DNA of 46,963 nucleotides from Chitinispirillales bacterium (GCA_031254105.1 JAIRVB010000037.1:1-46963); one strand, 5' to 3'; counted from the first letter of the stretch, positions 23,208 through 33,415 are shown. Program-made: numbers and translations. Notes: generated by a model from the letters alone, not told the origin.

Positions 23208-24719
23208 CTAAAAGTAATAAAAAATACCTGTCCGCAGCGCGGGCAGGGGCAGGATATCCCCCTCTACGTGGAGCTTTATTTTAGAACCCATGGTAGCGCC
23301 AAGGCTCAGCACGGGAAGTATAGCCGCTTTCCCTAAACGGGGCAGACCGGCATCTTTATACGCCCCGCCCAGAATATTTTCATTATCATCAGACCTTACG
23401 TCAAGGGCAAACATTCCCAGATTAAGAAACGCTCCGTAAATGTTAAGATTTATCATCATTATATGATCGACAGTAACTCCATAGTCAATATTTAACGAAT
23501 CATCCCAGCTCAGCCCGTTTTCATGCACGGAAGTTCTGTGAATGTTATTAAGCCTCATCTCAATATCACCAAATATTTTCGTATAGGAAACCGATAAGGC
23601 GCGGGGGATAATTTCGGCGGTAATAGTATGACCCTGGGGCAGCTTCCAGCGCAAGGGTTCGGTAGACTCATAAGTGATGGAATCGACATTCGCGTCTGAA
23701 AATAAATTGATAAGATCCTGAATGGCGTTCATGTCGCCGGGATTTTTTTCGACCCTGTCAATAGCGTCGGTAATAGTCAATTCTCCCGTTTCAAGATCGA
23801 CTAAATTCGGCACTTTAAAGCTGCCGTACAGCGAGCCCTTCGCTTTAGTGTTCAGCCCGAATCTTGACGCGATTGACACCGGTCCGAGCTTAATCCCTAC
23901 CGAAGGAGTCCACGCTGAAGCCGTATATCTGCCGTTTGCGCTCCCATTTGCCATTTCAGCGGGAAAATTGATATCCTGGCGCAGGCTTGTATTCAAATTC
24001 ATACCGCCGTCGCCTTCCATATTAATTTTCGCGTCAAAATAGCCTAAAAGGTCTATATCGGCCCTGCCCCTGAAGTTCAGCGAAAAAAGATGGCGGTGAA
24101 GATAAAGCGCGAAAACAATGTCTCTATCAAGTTTATATGAATACCCGAACGTCATCGTCTCCCAGCCAAGGTTTAAGTGCAGAGGTATGCTCACTCCGCC
24201 TTTCATAAGCAGACTCATTTCAATCCCATCCACATCGATATCATCGAAAGGCGGTCTCACGTCAACAGCGGTGTTTCCAAGCGTAGTCTCATAGTTAAGA
24301 AAGAAATTCTGGGTATAGGCGAAACTACCCGCTCCCCCTAACATCGGCATGTCTACCATGACCGTATAATTGGCATTCTGACGGGCGCCCACAGTAGGTT
24401 TAAACGCGTCGCCGTTTCTGAACAGTTCATTATCATTAAAAATGGTGTCAACCGCCTCACCGCCTATGGAGCGTATATTAAGCGATGTACCAACCGGAAT
24501 GTTGAACCCGAAATATCCCATCGGGTAGTCAAAAGATACGCCCGTCAAAGACCGCAGCAGATCATAATTAAAACCGGCTGAGAGTCCCGCTTTAAAGGAT
24601 TTAAGATCAACGGCGCTGCCGGCGTCTTTAAGACCATCGAGATCCTGCGCTTTAAGCGGCTGCGCCGCCGCGGTTAAAAACGCGCAAAACCAGACGGACA
24701 CGCAAATTCGTTTTATCAT
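23208..24719 (-). CDS. Outer-membrane beta-barrel protein, first gene of surface operon
   Basis: 503 residues with a signal peptide (MIKRICVSVWFCAFLTAAAQ, cleavage after PLKA) and many amphipathic strands, ending in a barrel-type C-terminus (GIFYYF). Aromatic-rich alternating strands are seen throughout (FSLNFRGRADIDLLG, ALSVSYTKIFGDIEM, MINLNIYGAFLNLGM). No specific family recognised. It precedes the giant secreted protein by 17 nt on the same strand, so a shared operon and outer-membrane role are likely. The 145 bp upstream (24720-24864) should contain the promoter; no clear -35/-10 stands out. Confidence 0.7.
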   Translation of the reverse strand: MIKRICVSVWFCAFLTAAAQPLKAQDLDGLKDAGSAVDLKSFKAGLSAGFNYDLLRSLTGVSFDYPMGYFGFNIPVGTSLNIRSIGGEAVDTIFNDNELFRNGDAFKPTVGARQNANYTVMVDMPMLGGAGSFAYTQNFFLNYETTLGNTAVDVRPPFDDIDVDGIEMSLLMKGGVSIPLHLNLGWETMTFGYSYKLDRDIVFALYLHRHLFSLNFRGRADIDLLGYFDAKINMEGDGGMNLNTSLRQDINFPAEMANGSANGRYTASAWTPSVGIKLGPVSIASRFGLNTKAKGSLYGSFKVPNLVDLETGELTITDAIDRVEKNPGDMNAIQDLINLFSDANVDSITYESTEPLRWKLPQGHTITAEIIPRALSVSYTKIFGDIEMRLNNIHRTSVHENGLSWDDSLNIDYGVTVDHIMMINLNIYGAFLNLGMFALDVRSDDNENILGGAYKDAGLPRLGKAAILPVLSLGATMGSKIKLHVEGDILPLPALRTGIFYYF

Positions 24720-24864
24720 CAGTTAAATACCCTTGTCTGAGCTCAATAAACGGTAATTAAGGTGCAGAGGAATATAATTAATCGGAAAGACTCCGTGATA
24801 ATATTTTTTAGCGGAAAACTTCAAACGGATAGAAACGCGTACCTCTCATACGGCCGCTTGCCTG

Positions 24865-25158
24865 CTAAGAACCGGAGGCGACTCTTTTTTTCATATCGCC
24901 GGCGTATTTAAACAGAGGTACAATCCTTTGACTCAGCGGAACAACCTCACCGGTTTTAGGATTGCGCGCGGGGCGCGCTTTACGCACCTTTGTAAAAAAA
25001 GTTCCAAAACCGCGCAGTTCAATAGTATGCCCCTTTTCAAGCTCCTCAACAATAACGGAGAGAAGCTCCTCAACGGCAATTTTAGTTTCAGTTTGCGTAA
25101 GCCCTGTTAAATTGGCTACAGAAGCGATTAAATCAAGTTTGGTAGCTTTGCCAGACAT
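24865..25158 (-). CDS. hup: HU-family DNA-binding protein
   Basis: 97 residues from ATG 25158, 9 nt after GAGAGG; the 13 extra codons to 25197 are unlikely. HU/IHF features are clear: KLDLIASVANLTGLTQTE, then VEELEKGHTIELRGFGTF, RKARPARNPKTGE in the DNA-binding arm, and VPLFKYAGDMKKRV at the end. Acts as a nucleoid-bending dimer. Arm and start are more HU-like than IHF-like. Monocistronic, reading toward the surface operon promoter. Confidence 0.9.
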   Translation of the reverse strand: MSGKATKLDLIASVANLTGLTQTETKIAVEELLSVIVEELEKGHTIELRGFGTFFTKVRKARPARNPKTGEVVPLSQRIVPLFKYAGDMKKRVASGS

Positions 25159-25283
25159 AAAAACAAGCCTCTCTATAAGTGGAACATTGTATAACAAATA
25201 TTCTATTTGCAGCGGGGCGTAGTCAAGATATAGTCATTCAACTTGAAAAAGATATTATTAATGCATTAAACAAACTAAATTAC

Positions 25284-25330
25284 AGCGATGGGCTTCACCC
25301 ATCGCTGGAGCGATTGCGCCCCTTTGGGGC
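25284..25330. repeat. Twin hairpins upstream of HU
   Basis: AGCGATGGG/CCCATCGCT with a 5-nt loop is followed 11 nt later by GCCCC-TTT-GGGGC. Hairpins of this compact type recur between genes in many genomes as REP-like elements; here they lie about 130 bp upstream of the HU start. Confidence 0.55.
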
Positions 25331-25356
25331 TTTGTTATATCGGATAATGATTTAAG

Positions 25357-25390
25357 AACCCGGAAATAAGATGTTTATTTCCGGGTTTTT
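25357..25390 (+). terminator. Intrinsic-terminator-like hairpin
   Basis: AACCCGGAAATAA and TTATTTCCGGGTT flank a 5-nt loop and are followed by TTT on the plus strand. No plus-strand gene precedes it, so it more likely serves leftward transcription coming from the flavoprotein operon, despite the weaker T run on that strand. Confidence 0.55.
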
Positions 25391-25413
25391 AAAGTTATTT
25401 TTGAGTGAAAGTA

Positions 25414-25593
25414 CTATATGGCCGCAGCGGCGGCGTTTGTTTCGGGTACAGCGGTTGGGGCGTCTCTGCGAACGGTTGACGGAGCGTACTTTGATATGAC
25501 CGCGTTTAACGTTTTTATAAACGGTTCGTAATTCTGAGGGCCTTCTACTGCAGCTATATTTGTTTCAATAGACTTAGTTTTCCAAGAACCGAC
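25414..25593 (-). pseudogene. Coding-looking reading frame without start codon
   Basis: A minus-strand frame of about 59 codons (SWKTKSIETNIAAVEGPQNY, then EPFIKTLNAVISKYAPST, ending in an Ala-rich tail before TAG 25414) has protein-like composition but no ATG, GTG or TTG before the upstream TAA. It lies just past the flavoprotein stop. It could be the C-terminal remnant of a deleted gene or chance; family not recognised. Confidence 0.3.
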
Positions 25594-25618
25594 ATTAAAA
25601 ATATTAATTTATTCAGAG

Positions 25619-26350
25619 TTATGAATTCATAGCTTTTGATATAACCTTAAACATCACTCCGGCGAACGCTTTTTTGGCGATATTCATGTTACAATCATAA
25701 AAATAACTCTTGTCAAGCCATTTCTTCTCCTCCCAAAACTTCCTGTTTCCCCCGCCGGATTTCAGGGCTAATACTTTTTGTACTTGAAACATGATTATTT
25801 CGTTCATTGCGGGCTTGTACTTTTTTTTATCGGAGAGAAGCGCGTTTAGAAACGGCGAAAGCTCTTTTTCTGTAACAGGCCGGCCGGAGCGCCCGTTTCT
25901 CGCGATAAACCCCCCTTTACGGCCGCCAAGTCCTGTTGTAAATGATTCAAAAAAACGTTTTGTCTCTTTTATTCCTGTTGAGGCTGTAGTTACAACAGAG
26001 AGTATCGGCTTGCCGGCAATCTCAGGGTTATGGAACCAGATGTTTGTTCTGTCAATAAACGCTTTAATTTTTGAAGTTACTCCGCCAAGATAGACTGGGG
26101 ACGCCAGCACAAGAGCGTCGCTGTCCGAAATTTTTCGCATTAACATACGCATACCATCCGCCTGAGCGCACTCTCTTTTGTTTATACAGTTATCATCGCA
26201 CCCTTTGCAATGGTTAATTTCATAATCGGATAGATGAAGGATTTCTGTTTGCGCGCCGCAATCTTTTAATATTTGTTGAATCTGGGTTAGGAGACTGTAC
26301 GTATTTTTTTTTCTGGGACTGCCGTTGATCATCAAAACTTTTTTACTCAA
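25619..26350 (-). CDS. NADPH-dependent FMN reductase / iron-sulfur flavoprotein (Isf-like)
   Basis: 243 residues. Flavodoxin-like fold: MSKKVLMINGSPRKKNTYSL (FMN phosphate loop) and ALVLASPVYLGGVTSKIKAF. A compact Cys motif at 48-61 (CKGCDDNCINKREC, spacing 2-3-5) is like the [4Fe-4S] motif of Isf flavoproteins, which move electrons from ferredoxin. The C-terminal 90 residues are basic and less conserved. Its ATG overlaps the TGA of the hybrid kinase gene by 4 nt, so the two are translated together; this links a redox protein to the sensor. Confidence 0.85.
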   Translation of the reverse strand: MSKKVLMINGSPRKKNTYSLLTQIQQILKDCGAQTEILHLSDYEINHCKGCDDNCINKRECAQADGMRMLMRKISDSDALVLASPVYLGGVTSKIKAFIDRTNIWFHNPEIAGKPILSVVTTASTGIKETKRFFESFTTGLGGRKGGFIARNGRSGRPVTEKELSPFLNALLSDKKKYKPAMNEIIMFQVQKVLALKSGGGNRKFWEEKKWLDKSYFYDCNMNIAKKAFAGVMFKVISKAMNS

Positions 26351-28554
26351 TTTTCACACCCTTGTTTCAAATACTTTTCTAAAATTCCAAAGAATGTTTC
26401 CATATTGATAGGCTTAGCGATATGCCCGTTCATTCCCGCGGCTATACAGATGTCAATATCCTCTTTGAAGGCGTTTGCCGTCATTGCTATTATGGGAACC
26501 CTTACCGCCGAAGGGCTGTCTATTTTACGAATCAGCTTTGTCGCGCTCAGCCCGTCTAAAACCGGCATCTGAACATCCATCAAAATCAGATCATAGAGCT
26601 TTGGCTGTGCTGTAAACCTCTCAACAGCTTCCTCACCGTTCTGAGCACATGCAATATTAACGCCAGTATCGGCAAGCATCATCTCCACAATCTCTCTGTT
26701 GATCTCCACATCATCCGCCAAAAGGATCGTGCGGCCGCTCCAGTCGTATACGGTATCTGTTCCGTTAATTACCTTTTGTAAAGAATCATCATCAGGCTCA
26801 TTTACCGGTTTGCCCAGATCCGCTTCCAGTTCAAAAAAGAAACACGCGCCCTCATCCGGCTTGCTTTTTACCCAGATACCGCCGCCAAGCGCTTCAAGTA
26901 TTTTTTTACAAATAGCGAGCCCCAGCCCTGTGCCGCCGTATCTACGTGTGATACTGCCGTCAGCCTGTTCGAACGGTTTAAAGAGTTTCTCTTTCTGTTC
27001 CATGGTAAGCCCTATACCGCTGTCCTGCACTTCGACGCGCAGCTTAACACGGTTTTCGCCGATACGCCTTTGCGAGGCGTTTAGCGTTATACAGCCTCCC
27101 TGCGGAGTGAATTTCATCGCGTTGCTGAGCAGATTGACAATCACCTGTAAAAGCCTGTGTTCATCGCTTGCCACCAAGTTATTCATACTCTCATCGAAAT
27201 TGACAATGAAATTCTGCTTTTTCTCATCCATTTTCACCCTGACAATATCTTCGGCGTGCATGAGCATGGCATTAAAATTAAACGGCTCCAGCACCACTTC
27301 AAGCTTTCCGGCCTCAATCTTTGACATTTCCAGAACATCGTTGATGATGTTAAGCAGCAGCTGAGAGGAGGTCTCAACCTTCTTGATATGCGATAAGATT
27401 CTCTGGGGATCCTTCTCCCTTAACGCGGTATTTGTCATTCCGATAATAGCGTTAAGCGGAGTGCGCAGCTCGTGACTCATCCTTGAAAGGAACTCCCCTT
27501 TAGCAAGGGTTTCCGCTATAGCCTTATTGCGGTCCATATTTATTTTGCCAAGGGTTTCATTCCGCGAGACCGAACTTGCTACAATTATAGCCACGGTTGT
27601 CATAGTTTGCGCTTCAAGCGCCGTAAACGGTACGCTGTTGTCACGGGTGAATACCATCATACCCCAAAAACTGCCATGCAGATAGACCGGAGTAAAAAGG
27701 ACGCTGCGCGCGTCACTCATACCGGCAGCGTTCATGAACTCTTTTGCTAAACCGCTTCCATCCAAAACGGCATAGCCGCCTTCCACGAGGTTCTCCCTCC
27801 ACCGCGGAAGAAACTCATCATATTTGAAATACACTTTGTCATCACTGGCTCCAATAGTATGCGATCTTATTGTCCAGTGAGAGCGGACAAAGCAGCACAA
27901 GCCGTCATTGCGTTCGGTATTGCGCCATATCGCGGCGTAATTTGACTGAAGGCTCTCCCCCAGCATCGCGATAGCCTGATGCAAAACCGTTTCATAACTT
28001 TGATGGAACCCGCCGATTATCGTAGCCGCGGCAGCGTTAGCGGCGCGCAGCAGCCTGTTTTCTTCGGCAAGGGAGTCGGCGTCTATTCCAACCGAGAGAC
28101 GTTTGACTTCAGATTCCATATCGCGCGCTTTTTCCTGCGCCCACTTCAAGCGGCTCAGATCCGCGGCCATAGCTGAGAGATAGAGCGGACGGCCGTCTGA
28201 GCTGTATCCGGAGATAACCCCTGCCTCCTCTATCCATACAATGCTTGAGTCTTTCCTATACATACGGTATTCTATATGATAGTGATCCTTTTTCCCGCTG
28301 ATAACCGAATAGATGCTTGCGTTTACCAGTTCGCGGTCATCCTCGTGGATCATTGAGTCTTTTGTATGGTTGTTGTTGGGCAGATCGTCAAAACCGTGTC
28401 CGGTAATTCTCGTTGTATTAAGCGTGAGACAGATATCTTTAGTATCTAAATTCACCTTATATAAACAAGTCCCGAATAGATGAGCCAGGTGTTCCAATGT
28501 ACTCTGATCTATCCCCGCGCTTTTTTGAATGATATCGTCATCTTTATAATTCAT
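26347..28554 (-). CDS. Soluble hybrid histidine kinase (PAS-GAF-HisKA-HATPase-REC)
   Basis: 735 residues with no membrane segment. A PAS-type domain with PAC lies at about 20-140, a short coiled coil at 140-175, and GAF at 175-335. HisKA has His361 in SRMSHELRTPLNAIIG. HATPase boxes follow (NLLSNAMKFTPQGG, DSGIGL, GGTGLGLAICKK). The C-terminal receiver has acidic LLADDVEINR, phosphoacceptor Asp660 (LILMDVQMPVLDG) and Lys in GHIAKPI. Complete and presumably active. Translationally coupled to the flavoprotein downstream, so a cytosolic redox or metabolic signal is plausible (inference). The 326-bp gap upstream is shared with arginase. Confidence 0.92.
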   Translation of the reverse strand: MNYKDDDIIQKSAGIDQSTLEHLAHLFGTCLYKVNLDTKDICLTLNTTRITGHGFDDLPNNNHTKDSMIHEDDRELVNASIYSVISGKKDHYHIEYRMYRKDSSIVWIEEAGVISGYSSDGRPLYLSAMAADLSRLKWAQEKARDMESEVKRLSVGIDADSLAEENRLLRAANAAAATIIGGFHQSYETVLHQAIAMLGESLQSNYAAIWRNTERNDGLCCFVRSHWTIRSHTIGASDDKVYFKYDEFLPRWRENLVEGGYAVLDGSGLAKEFMNAAGMSDARSVLFTPVYLHGSFWGMMVFTRDNSVPFTALEAQTMTTVAIIVASSVSRNETLGKINMDRNKAIAETLAKGEFLSRMSHELRTPLNAIIGMTNTALREKDPQRILSHIKKVETSSQLLLNIINDVLEMSKIEAGKLEVVLEPFNFNAMLMHAEDIVRVKMDEKKQNFIVNFDESMNNLVASDEHRLLQVIVNLLSNAMKFTPQGGCITLNASQRRIGENRVKLRVEVQDSGIGLTMEQKEKLFKPFEQADGSITRRYGGTGLGLAICKKILEALGGGIWVKSKPDEGACFFFELEADLGKPVNEPDDDSLQKVINGTDTVYDWSGRTILLADDVEINREIVEMMLADTGVNIACAQNGEEAVERFTAQPKLYDLILMDVQMPVLDGLSATKLIRKIDSPSAVRVPIIAMTANAFKEDIDICIAAGMNGHIAKPINMETFFGILEKYLKQGCEN

Positions 28555-28880
28555 GCCGGTTTTTCCTTCCTCCGCCGATTTTGCCTCTGTACTAACTTAA
28601 TATCAACTACTAAATATACCATACCAGCATATTTATTTTACAAGAAATGTGTGATTGGAGATTTTAGATATACGCATCCACGTATTATTTATGTATCCAT
28701 GCGTTATGTGTCCTTGATGTGAATTGTACAGGGCGCCCCCAGAGAGGCGCAGTAATCATACCCACGATGCCCACAGGCATATTGTTTGCAATTTTCGTTC
28801 TCAATTCCGGATATGGTTGTGATTCGGGATACACGGGCGCCGGATAGCCTCCCTTACATAGATATACAGGGTTGAGTAAG
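28555..28880. other. Divergent intergenic region (kinase / arginase)
   Basis: No gene is supported. A 26-codon frame at 28767-28847 begins with a hydrophobic stretch but has no ribosome site. A 5-bp ATGCC/GGCAT hairpin at 28767-28780 is the only structure. Promoters for both flanking genes must lie here but cannot be placed. Confidence 0.4.
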
Positions 28881-29768
28881 ATGAATACAATAGAGATCAT
28901 AGGCATACCTTTAGATTTAGGTCAAACCCGCAGAGGCGTAGATATGGGGCCAAGCGCTTTGAGATACGCGGGACTGGCGGCTAAGCTTGAGGCGTTGGAC
29001 TATAATGTTGAAGATTTTGGCAATATTTCTGTTCCGGTGCGTGAACATCTGCCTCCGGTTTTACCTGTTGAGTACAGTCCTTACATTAAGCAGGTTTGCA
29101 GCCGCGCATATGAAGCGGGAGTTGCATCTCTGCAAAAAGAGCGCATTCCGGTTTTCCTTGGCGGAGACCACTCTATTTCAATAGGTACCATAGGCGCAGT
29201 TACGTATGAGAAAAAGGCGGGCGTGATCTGGTTTGACGGACACGGCGATTTTAACATCCCGCAAACATCACCAAACGGAAATATTCACGGAATGCCGCTG
29301 TCAATCCTTTTAGGTTACGGAATTGATGAGCTTGTAAATAATGGCAGACGCGGGGCAAAACTTGACGCAAGCGAAGTAGTTCTGGCTGGAGTAAGGGATC
29401 TGGATTACGATGAGCGCGAGCTCTTAAAAAAAAGCGGAATACGTATCTACACAATGCGTGAAATTGACGAAAGAGGAATAGCGCCGGTAATCAGAGAGTC
29501 CATAGAGCATTTGTCACATCTTGACAGAATCCACGTGAGTCTTGATATGGACGTTATGGATCCGCAGGCCGCGCCCGGCGTAGGAACGCCTGCCACAGGC
29601 GGCCTGACATACCGTGAAGCGCATCTTGCCATGGAGATCATCGCGGACAGCGGTCTGGCCTGTTCGATGGACATTGTCGAGATCAACCCAATTCTTGACA
29701 ACAGCAACTCAACCGCGCTGATGGCGGCGGGGCTCGCGGCCTCGCTTTGGGGTAAGAAAATTTTATAA
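28881..29768 (+). CDS. rocF: Arginase
   Basis: 295 residues from ATG 28881; a TTG three codons earlier is less likely. It begins [20 protein letters not shown] and PSALRYAGL, very close to bacterial RocF. The binuclear manganese ligands are in place: GGDHS (94-98), DGHGDFN (119-125, where most arginases have DAHGD), and SLDMDVMDP (220-228). Length and the [14 protein letters not shown] loop also fit arginase rather than agmatinase. Hydrolyses L-arginine to ornithine and urea. No urease or ornithine genes adjoin. Confidence 0.9.
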   Translation: MNTIEIIGIPLDLGQTRRGVDMGPSALRYAGLAAKLEALDYNVEDFGNISVPVREHLPPVLPVEYSPYIKQVCSRAYEAGVASLQKERIPVFLGGDHSISIGTIGAVTYEKKAGVIWFDGHGDFNIPQTSPNGNIHGMPLSILLGYGIDELVNNGRRGAKLDASEVVLAGVRDLDYDERELLKKSGIRIYTMREIDERGIAPVIRESIEHLSHLDRIHVSLDMDVMDPQAAPGVGTPATGGLTYREAHLAMEIIADSGLACSMDIVEINPILDNSNSTALMAAGLAASLWGKKIL

Positions 29769-29947
29769 ACAACCCGCCGGAAATAACTATATTCATAATT
29801 AACGCGGAGATAGGAGCTGTCTATAATTCAATAAAAACCCTATCATATCTTAATCTTTTATTTCTGGATACAGCAATTTTATTTATGCGTCCGCTTTGGG
29901 TTGATTAAAAGATAAATTTAAAAAGAAATTTTACAGGCTCATAATTT

Positions 29948-31372
29948 ATGCGCTTAATAACTCTCATCCTGCTGTCTGTAATCTTAATGCCAAACTGCGC
30001 GAGCCGTTCACGCGGTAATAAGGCAGGGACAGACGGCGGCCCAAGCGTCCCCATCCAAAGGGCGGCTGATCCGAATTTTACACCAATCTCCTCTATAGTA
30101 AACATCCCCTTTGAAATTAAAACAAGCTATATAGAAAAAACTGTGAACCGGCAGCTTGGCGGCATACTTTACGAAACTGATACATTAACACTCGGCAGTT
30201 TCAAAAACGTTTCCATGAGCGTGAGGAAAGGCGGAAATATAAAAATACAGCTGCGGGGCAATGAACTTATCTACAGAGTACCGCTAAAAATCAGTATGAG
30301 GTTTGCGTTTACAATCGGCGCATTGGGCCTGAACCATACGGAATACAAGGATGTTGAGGCGGGAATAATTCTTAACCTTCGTTCCAAAATTTTTCTTAAT
30401 AAAAACTGGAGCCTTACCACAACGACAAAGCTTGAAGACTACAGCTGGACAAGCGATCCGGTTGTAAAGATGCGCTTTATATCTATACCTGTAAAACCCG
30501 CAGCCGATTTTTTTCTCTCAAAACAGGCGGAAGCGCTGGGAGGGATTATAGACCAAACCGTCTCAAGCGGTGTAAACGTAAAGGAGCTTGTTAACCCGCT
30601 ATGGCTCAAGCTCCAGGAACCGTTAGGGATCACCGTAGCCGAAATACAGCAGCAGATCTGGCTTAAGCTCACCCCTGATGAGGTTTACATGACCCCGGTC
30701 AGCGGACGGGGCGGCAAACTGACAACCTCAATCGGCGTACGCGCCGCGGCCGAAACCTTTATCGGAGAAAAACCGCAAAGTACCGCGCCTGTAAAATTAC
30801 CCAATTTCTCAACCCCGGGTAAAATAGACTCCGCCTTTGTCGTAAACCTCTATTCAGAGATCTCGTATGAACAGGCCACCCTTTTAAGCCAGCAGATACT
30901 CACGGGGAAAACTTTCTCATCCGGCAAACAGGAAGTCATCGTGCAGGATATTGCGATATCCGGTATGGATGGCTTTGCGATTGTAAGACTCGACCTTATC
31001 GGTTCATTTAAAGGCAGATTATACCTTATAGGCAGAGCGGTTTACGATGAAAAAACACAAACGATACTTCTTGAAGACATAGATTACGATATGACCACTC
31101 AAAGCCGTTTTCACAAAACCGCAAACTGGCTTCTGCGCGGTATAATAATCTCCAAAATGAAACCTCTCATGCGCTTCCCGCTCAAAGATAAACTTGCAGA
31201 AGCGCAGGTCTTAGCGCAGCAGATGCTCGAAAACAAAGAGGTCTACAGCAACGTTTATCTAAACGGTAAAATAGACTCCATATCAATCGGAGGCATTGAG
31301 CTTACAGACTCCTCTTTTCGTACAGTAGTTCTTGCCAGGGGGGCTCTTACAATTACAAACCATAAATTATAA
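29948..31372 (+). CDS. DUF4403-family putative lipoprotein
   Basis: 474 residues. The N-terminus (MRLITLILLSVILMPNCASR) is a lipoprotein-like signal with Cys at 17, although the lipobox (Met-Pro-Asn-Cys) is loose. The body matches DUF4403 in layout: KTSYIEKTVNRQLGG near the start, then paired beta-rich halves with ILNLRSKIFLNKNWSLTTTT, PVKPAADFFL, LVNPLWLKLQEPLGI and, in the second half, ALLSQQILTGKTF and NWLLRGIIISKM. The family resembles BPI/TULIP lipid-binding proteins and is membrane-associated; substrate unknown. It stands alone and converges with a pseudo-receiver gene 8 nt past its stop. Confidence 0.8.
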   Translation: MRLITLILLSVILMPNCASRSRGNKAGTDGGPSVPIQRAADPNFTPISSIVNIPFEIKTSYIEKTVNRQLGGILYETDTLTLGSFKNVSMSVRKGGNIKIQLRGNELIYRVPLKISMRFAFTIGALGLNHTEYKDVEAGIILNLRSKIFLNKNWSLTTTTKLEDYSWTSDPVVKMRFISIPVKPAADFFLSKQAEALGGIIDQTVSSGVNVKELVNPLWLKLQEPLGITVAEIQQQIWLKLTPDEVYMTPVSGRGGKLTTSIGVRAAAETFIGEKPQSTAPVKLPNFSTPGKIDSAFVVNLYSEISYEQATLLSQQILTGKTFSSGKQEVIVQDIAISGMDGFAIVRLDLIGSFKGRLYLIGRAVYDEKTQTILLEDIDYDMTTQSRFHKTANWLLRGIIISKMKPLMRFPLKDKLAEAQVLAQQMLENKEVYSNVYLNGKIDSISIGGIELTDSSFRTVVLARGALTITNHKL

Positions 31373-31380
31373 TTTACGAT

Positions 31381-31752
31381 TTATCTTCTCATCGCTTTCA
31401 CTATCTCCTCAAAGCGGTCTAAAGAGAAAGGTTTGGGTAAAAAAGGCAGCAGTTTTATGTCTTGGGCGCAGGTTTCAAAATCTTTCTCCGGGCCCGTCAA
31501 AACGACCTTGCCGACCACTTCGGAATTAGCCTCGTTGAGACGTTCGAGAAATGAATCCTGCTCCTCTTTAATCAGTCCGGGACTAAGAAGCACCAGATCA
31601 TAGCGGTTTTCCTTAGCTGAGATTTTTGACCAGAAACTTTGCAGATTCAGAGTACGGTCAATTTTTACATTCCTGAAGATAATTTCCAAAATATCATACA
31701 TCAGCTGATGGGAATCCATATCATCATCAGCGATCAGCACGTTTGTTTTCAT
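31381..31752 (-). CDS. Receiver-domain protein lacking the phosphoacceptor Asp
   Basis: 123 residues from ATG 31752, with GAGGGG just ahead; the frame continues to 31881 but the extra part looks non-coding. The acidic start (NVLIADDDMDSHQLM) and the Lys of LPFLPKPFSLDRF are kept, but the phosphoacceptor strand reads YDLVLLSPGL, Ser in place of Asp. It is therefore a pseudo-receiver and should not be phosphorylated in the usual way. It lies about 400 bp downstream of cheB on the same strand, so it might be read with the chemotaxis genes, although a hairpin intervenes. Confidence 0.7.
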   Translation of the reverse strand: MKTNVLIADDDMDSHQLMYDILEIIFRNVKIDRTLNLQSFWSKISAKENRYDLVLLSPGLIKEEQDSFLERLNEANSEVVGKVVLTGPEKDFETCAQDIKLLPFLPKPFSLDRFEEIVKAMRR

Positions 31753-32128
31753 AAACCCCTCATTAACATAGGTTTGGGAGCGCGAACTTCCCTCACGAAA
31801 GGTATGACTAAAACTAATTTGAAAACCAGCCTTTTGGCAACAAAAATGCGGAAATAATACATTATGAAATATCCAATCCATTATCCGTTGCTGGGACGCG
31901 CCCTATAATGTTCGTTCTGTCAAGCACATCCGCCATGCATGGACACATAAAAAATGGATTACAATTATGGGATGATCTCACTGCGCGCATGCCATATATG
32001 CGTGCAAAACTGAACAGCCGCGAGGGCTTGCCTCTGTGTTGGAATTTGGTATGCAAGAATTATCGTACACCCTAATATCAACTAATATAACCTATATTTT
32101 CTCGGTCTTGCCGTTTGATGTTTTTATC
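31753..32128. other. Intergenic region between cheB and the pseudo-receiver
   Basis: About 375 bp with no supported gene; a 64-codon minus-strand frame here lacks a ribosome site and protein-like composition. A GGGACGCGCCC motif near 31895 resembles the GC palindromes elsewhere. The pseudo-receiver promoter probably lies here. Confidence 0.35.
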
Positions 32129-32156
32129 GTGCGGCCCTAAACGCTCTCGGCCGCAC
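32129..32156 (-). terminator. Hairpin after cheB
   Basis: GTGCGGCC and GGCCGCAC flank a 12-nt loop 10 bp past the cheB stop. There is no T run on the minus strand, so it may be a weak terminator or an RNA-stabilising hairpin for the chemotaxis mRNA. Confidence 0.45.
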
Positions 32157-32166
32157 CTTAAAAGGA

Positions 32167-33213
<1,047 letters not shown>

Positions 33214-33231
33214 TTACCCCCCCCCTGCTAT

Positions 33232-33307
33232 ACATAATGCAAAAATAATGACGCATAATGCAGAAATATCAAAAACCTTTCAAAACACAGACAGGGCATG
33301 CCCTGTC
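33232..33307. repeat. Tandem ATAATGCA words followed by perfect 18-bp palindrome
   Basis: The words CATAATGCAAAAATAATG and CATAATGCAGAAATATCAAA are followed by GACAGGGCATGCCCTGTC (33290-33307). The same block (ATGCAGAAATATCAAAAA) occurs on the other strand at about 42508-42528, so this is a dispersed non-coding repeat. Confidence 0.65.
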
Positions 33308-33415
33308 TCTCCGTTCACGCTTTATTTCTGCATTTATTCCTGTGCCGCCGCCGCCCGGTAAACACGGTCAGATATTTTATTTTGCATTAAACAACGTATA
33401 TTATTTATAAAAACA

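Noticed and set aside
28767-28847. 26-codon frame with hydrophobic start in the kinase/arginase gap, lipoprotein-like
   Set aside because: No ribosome-binding site, no lipobox and no neighbour support; kept only as a remark.
28881-29768. Agmatinase or formimidoylglutamase
   Set aside because: The N-terminus, spacing of metal motifs and [13 protein letters not shown] loop fit arginase best.
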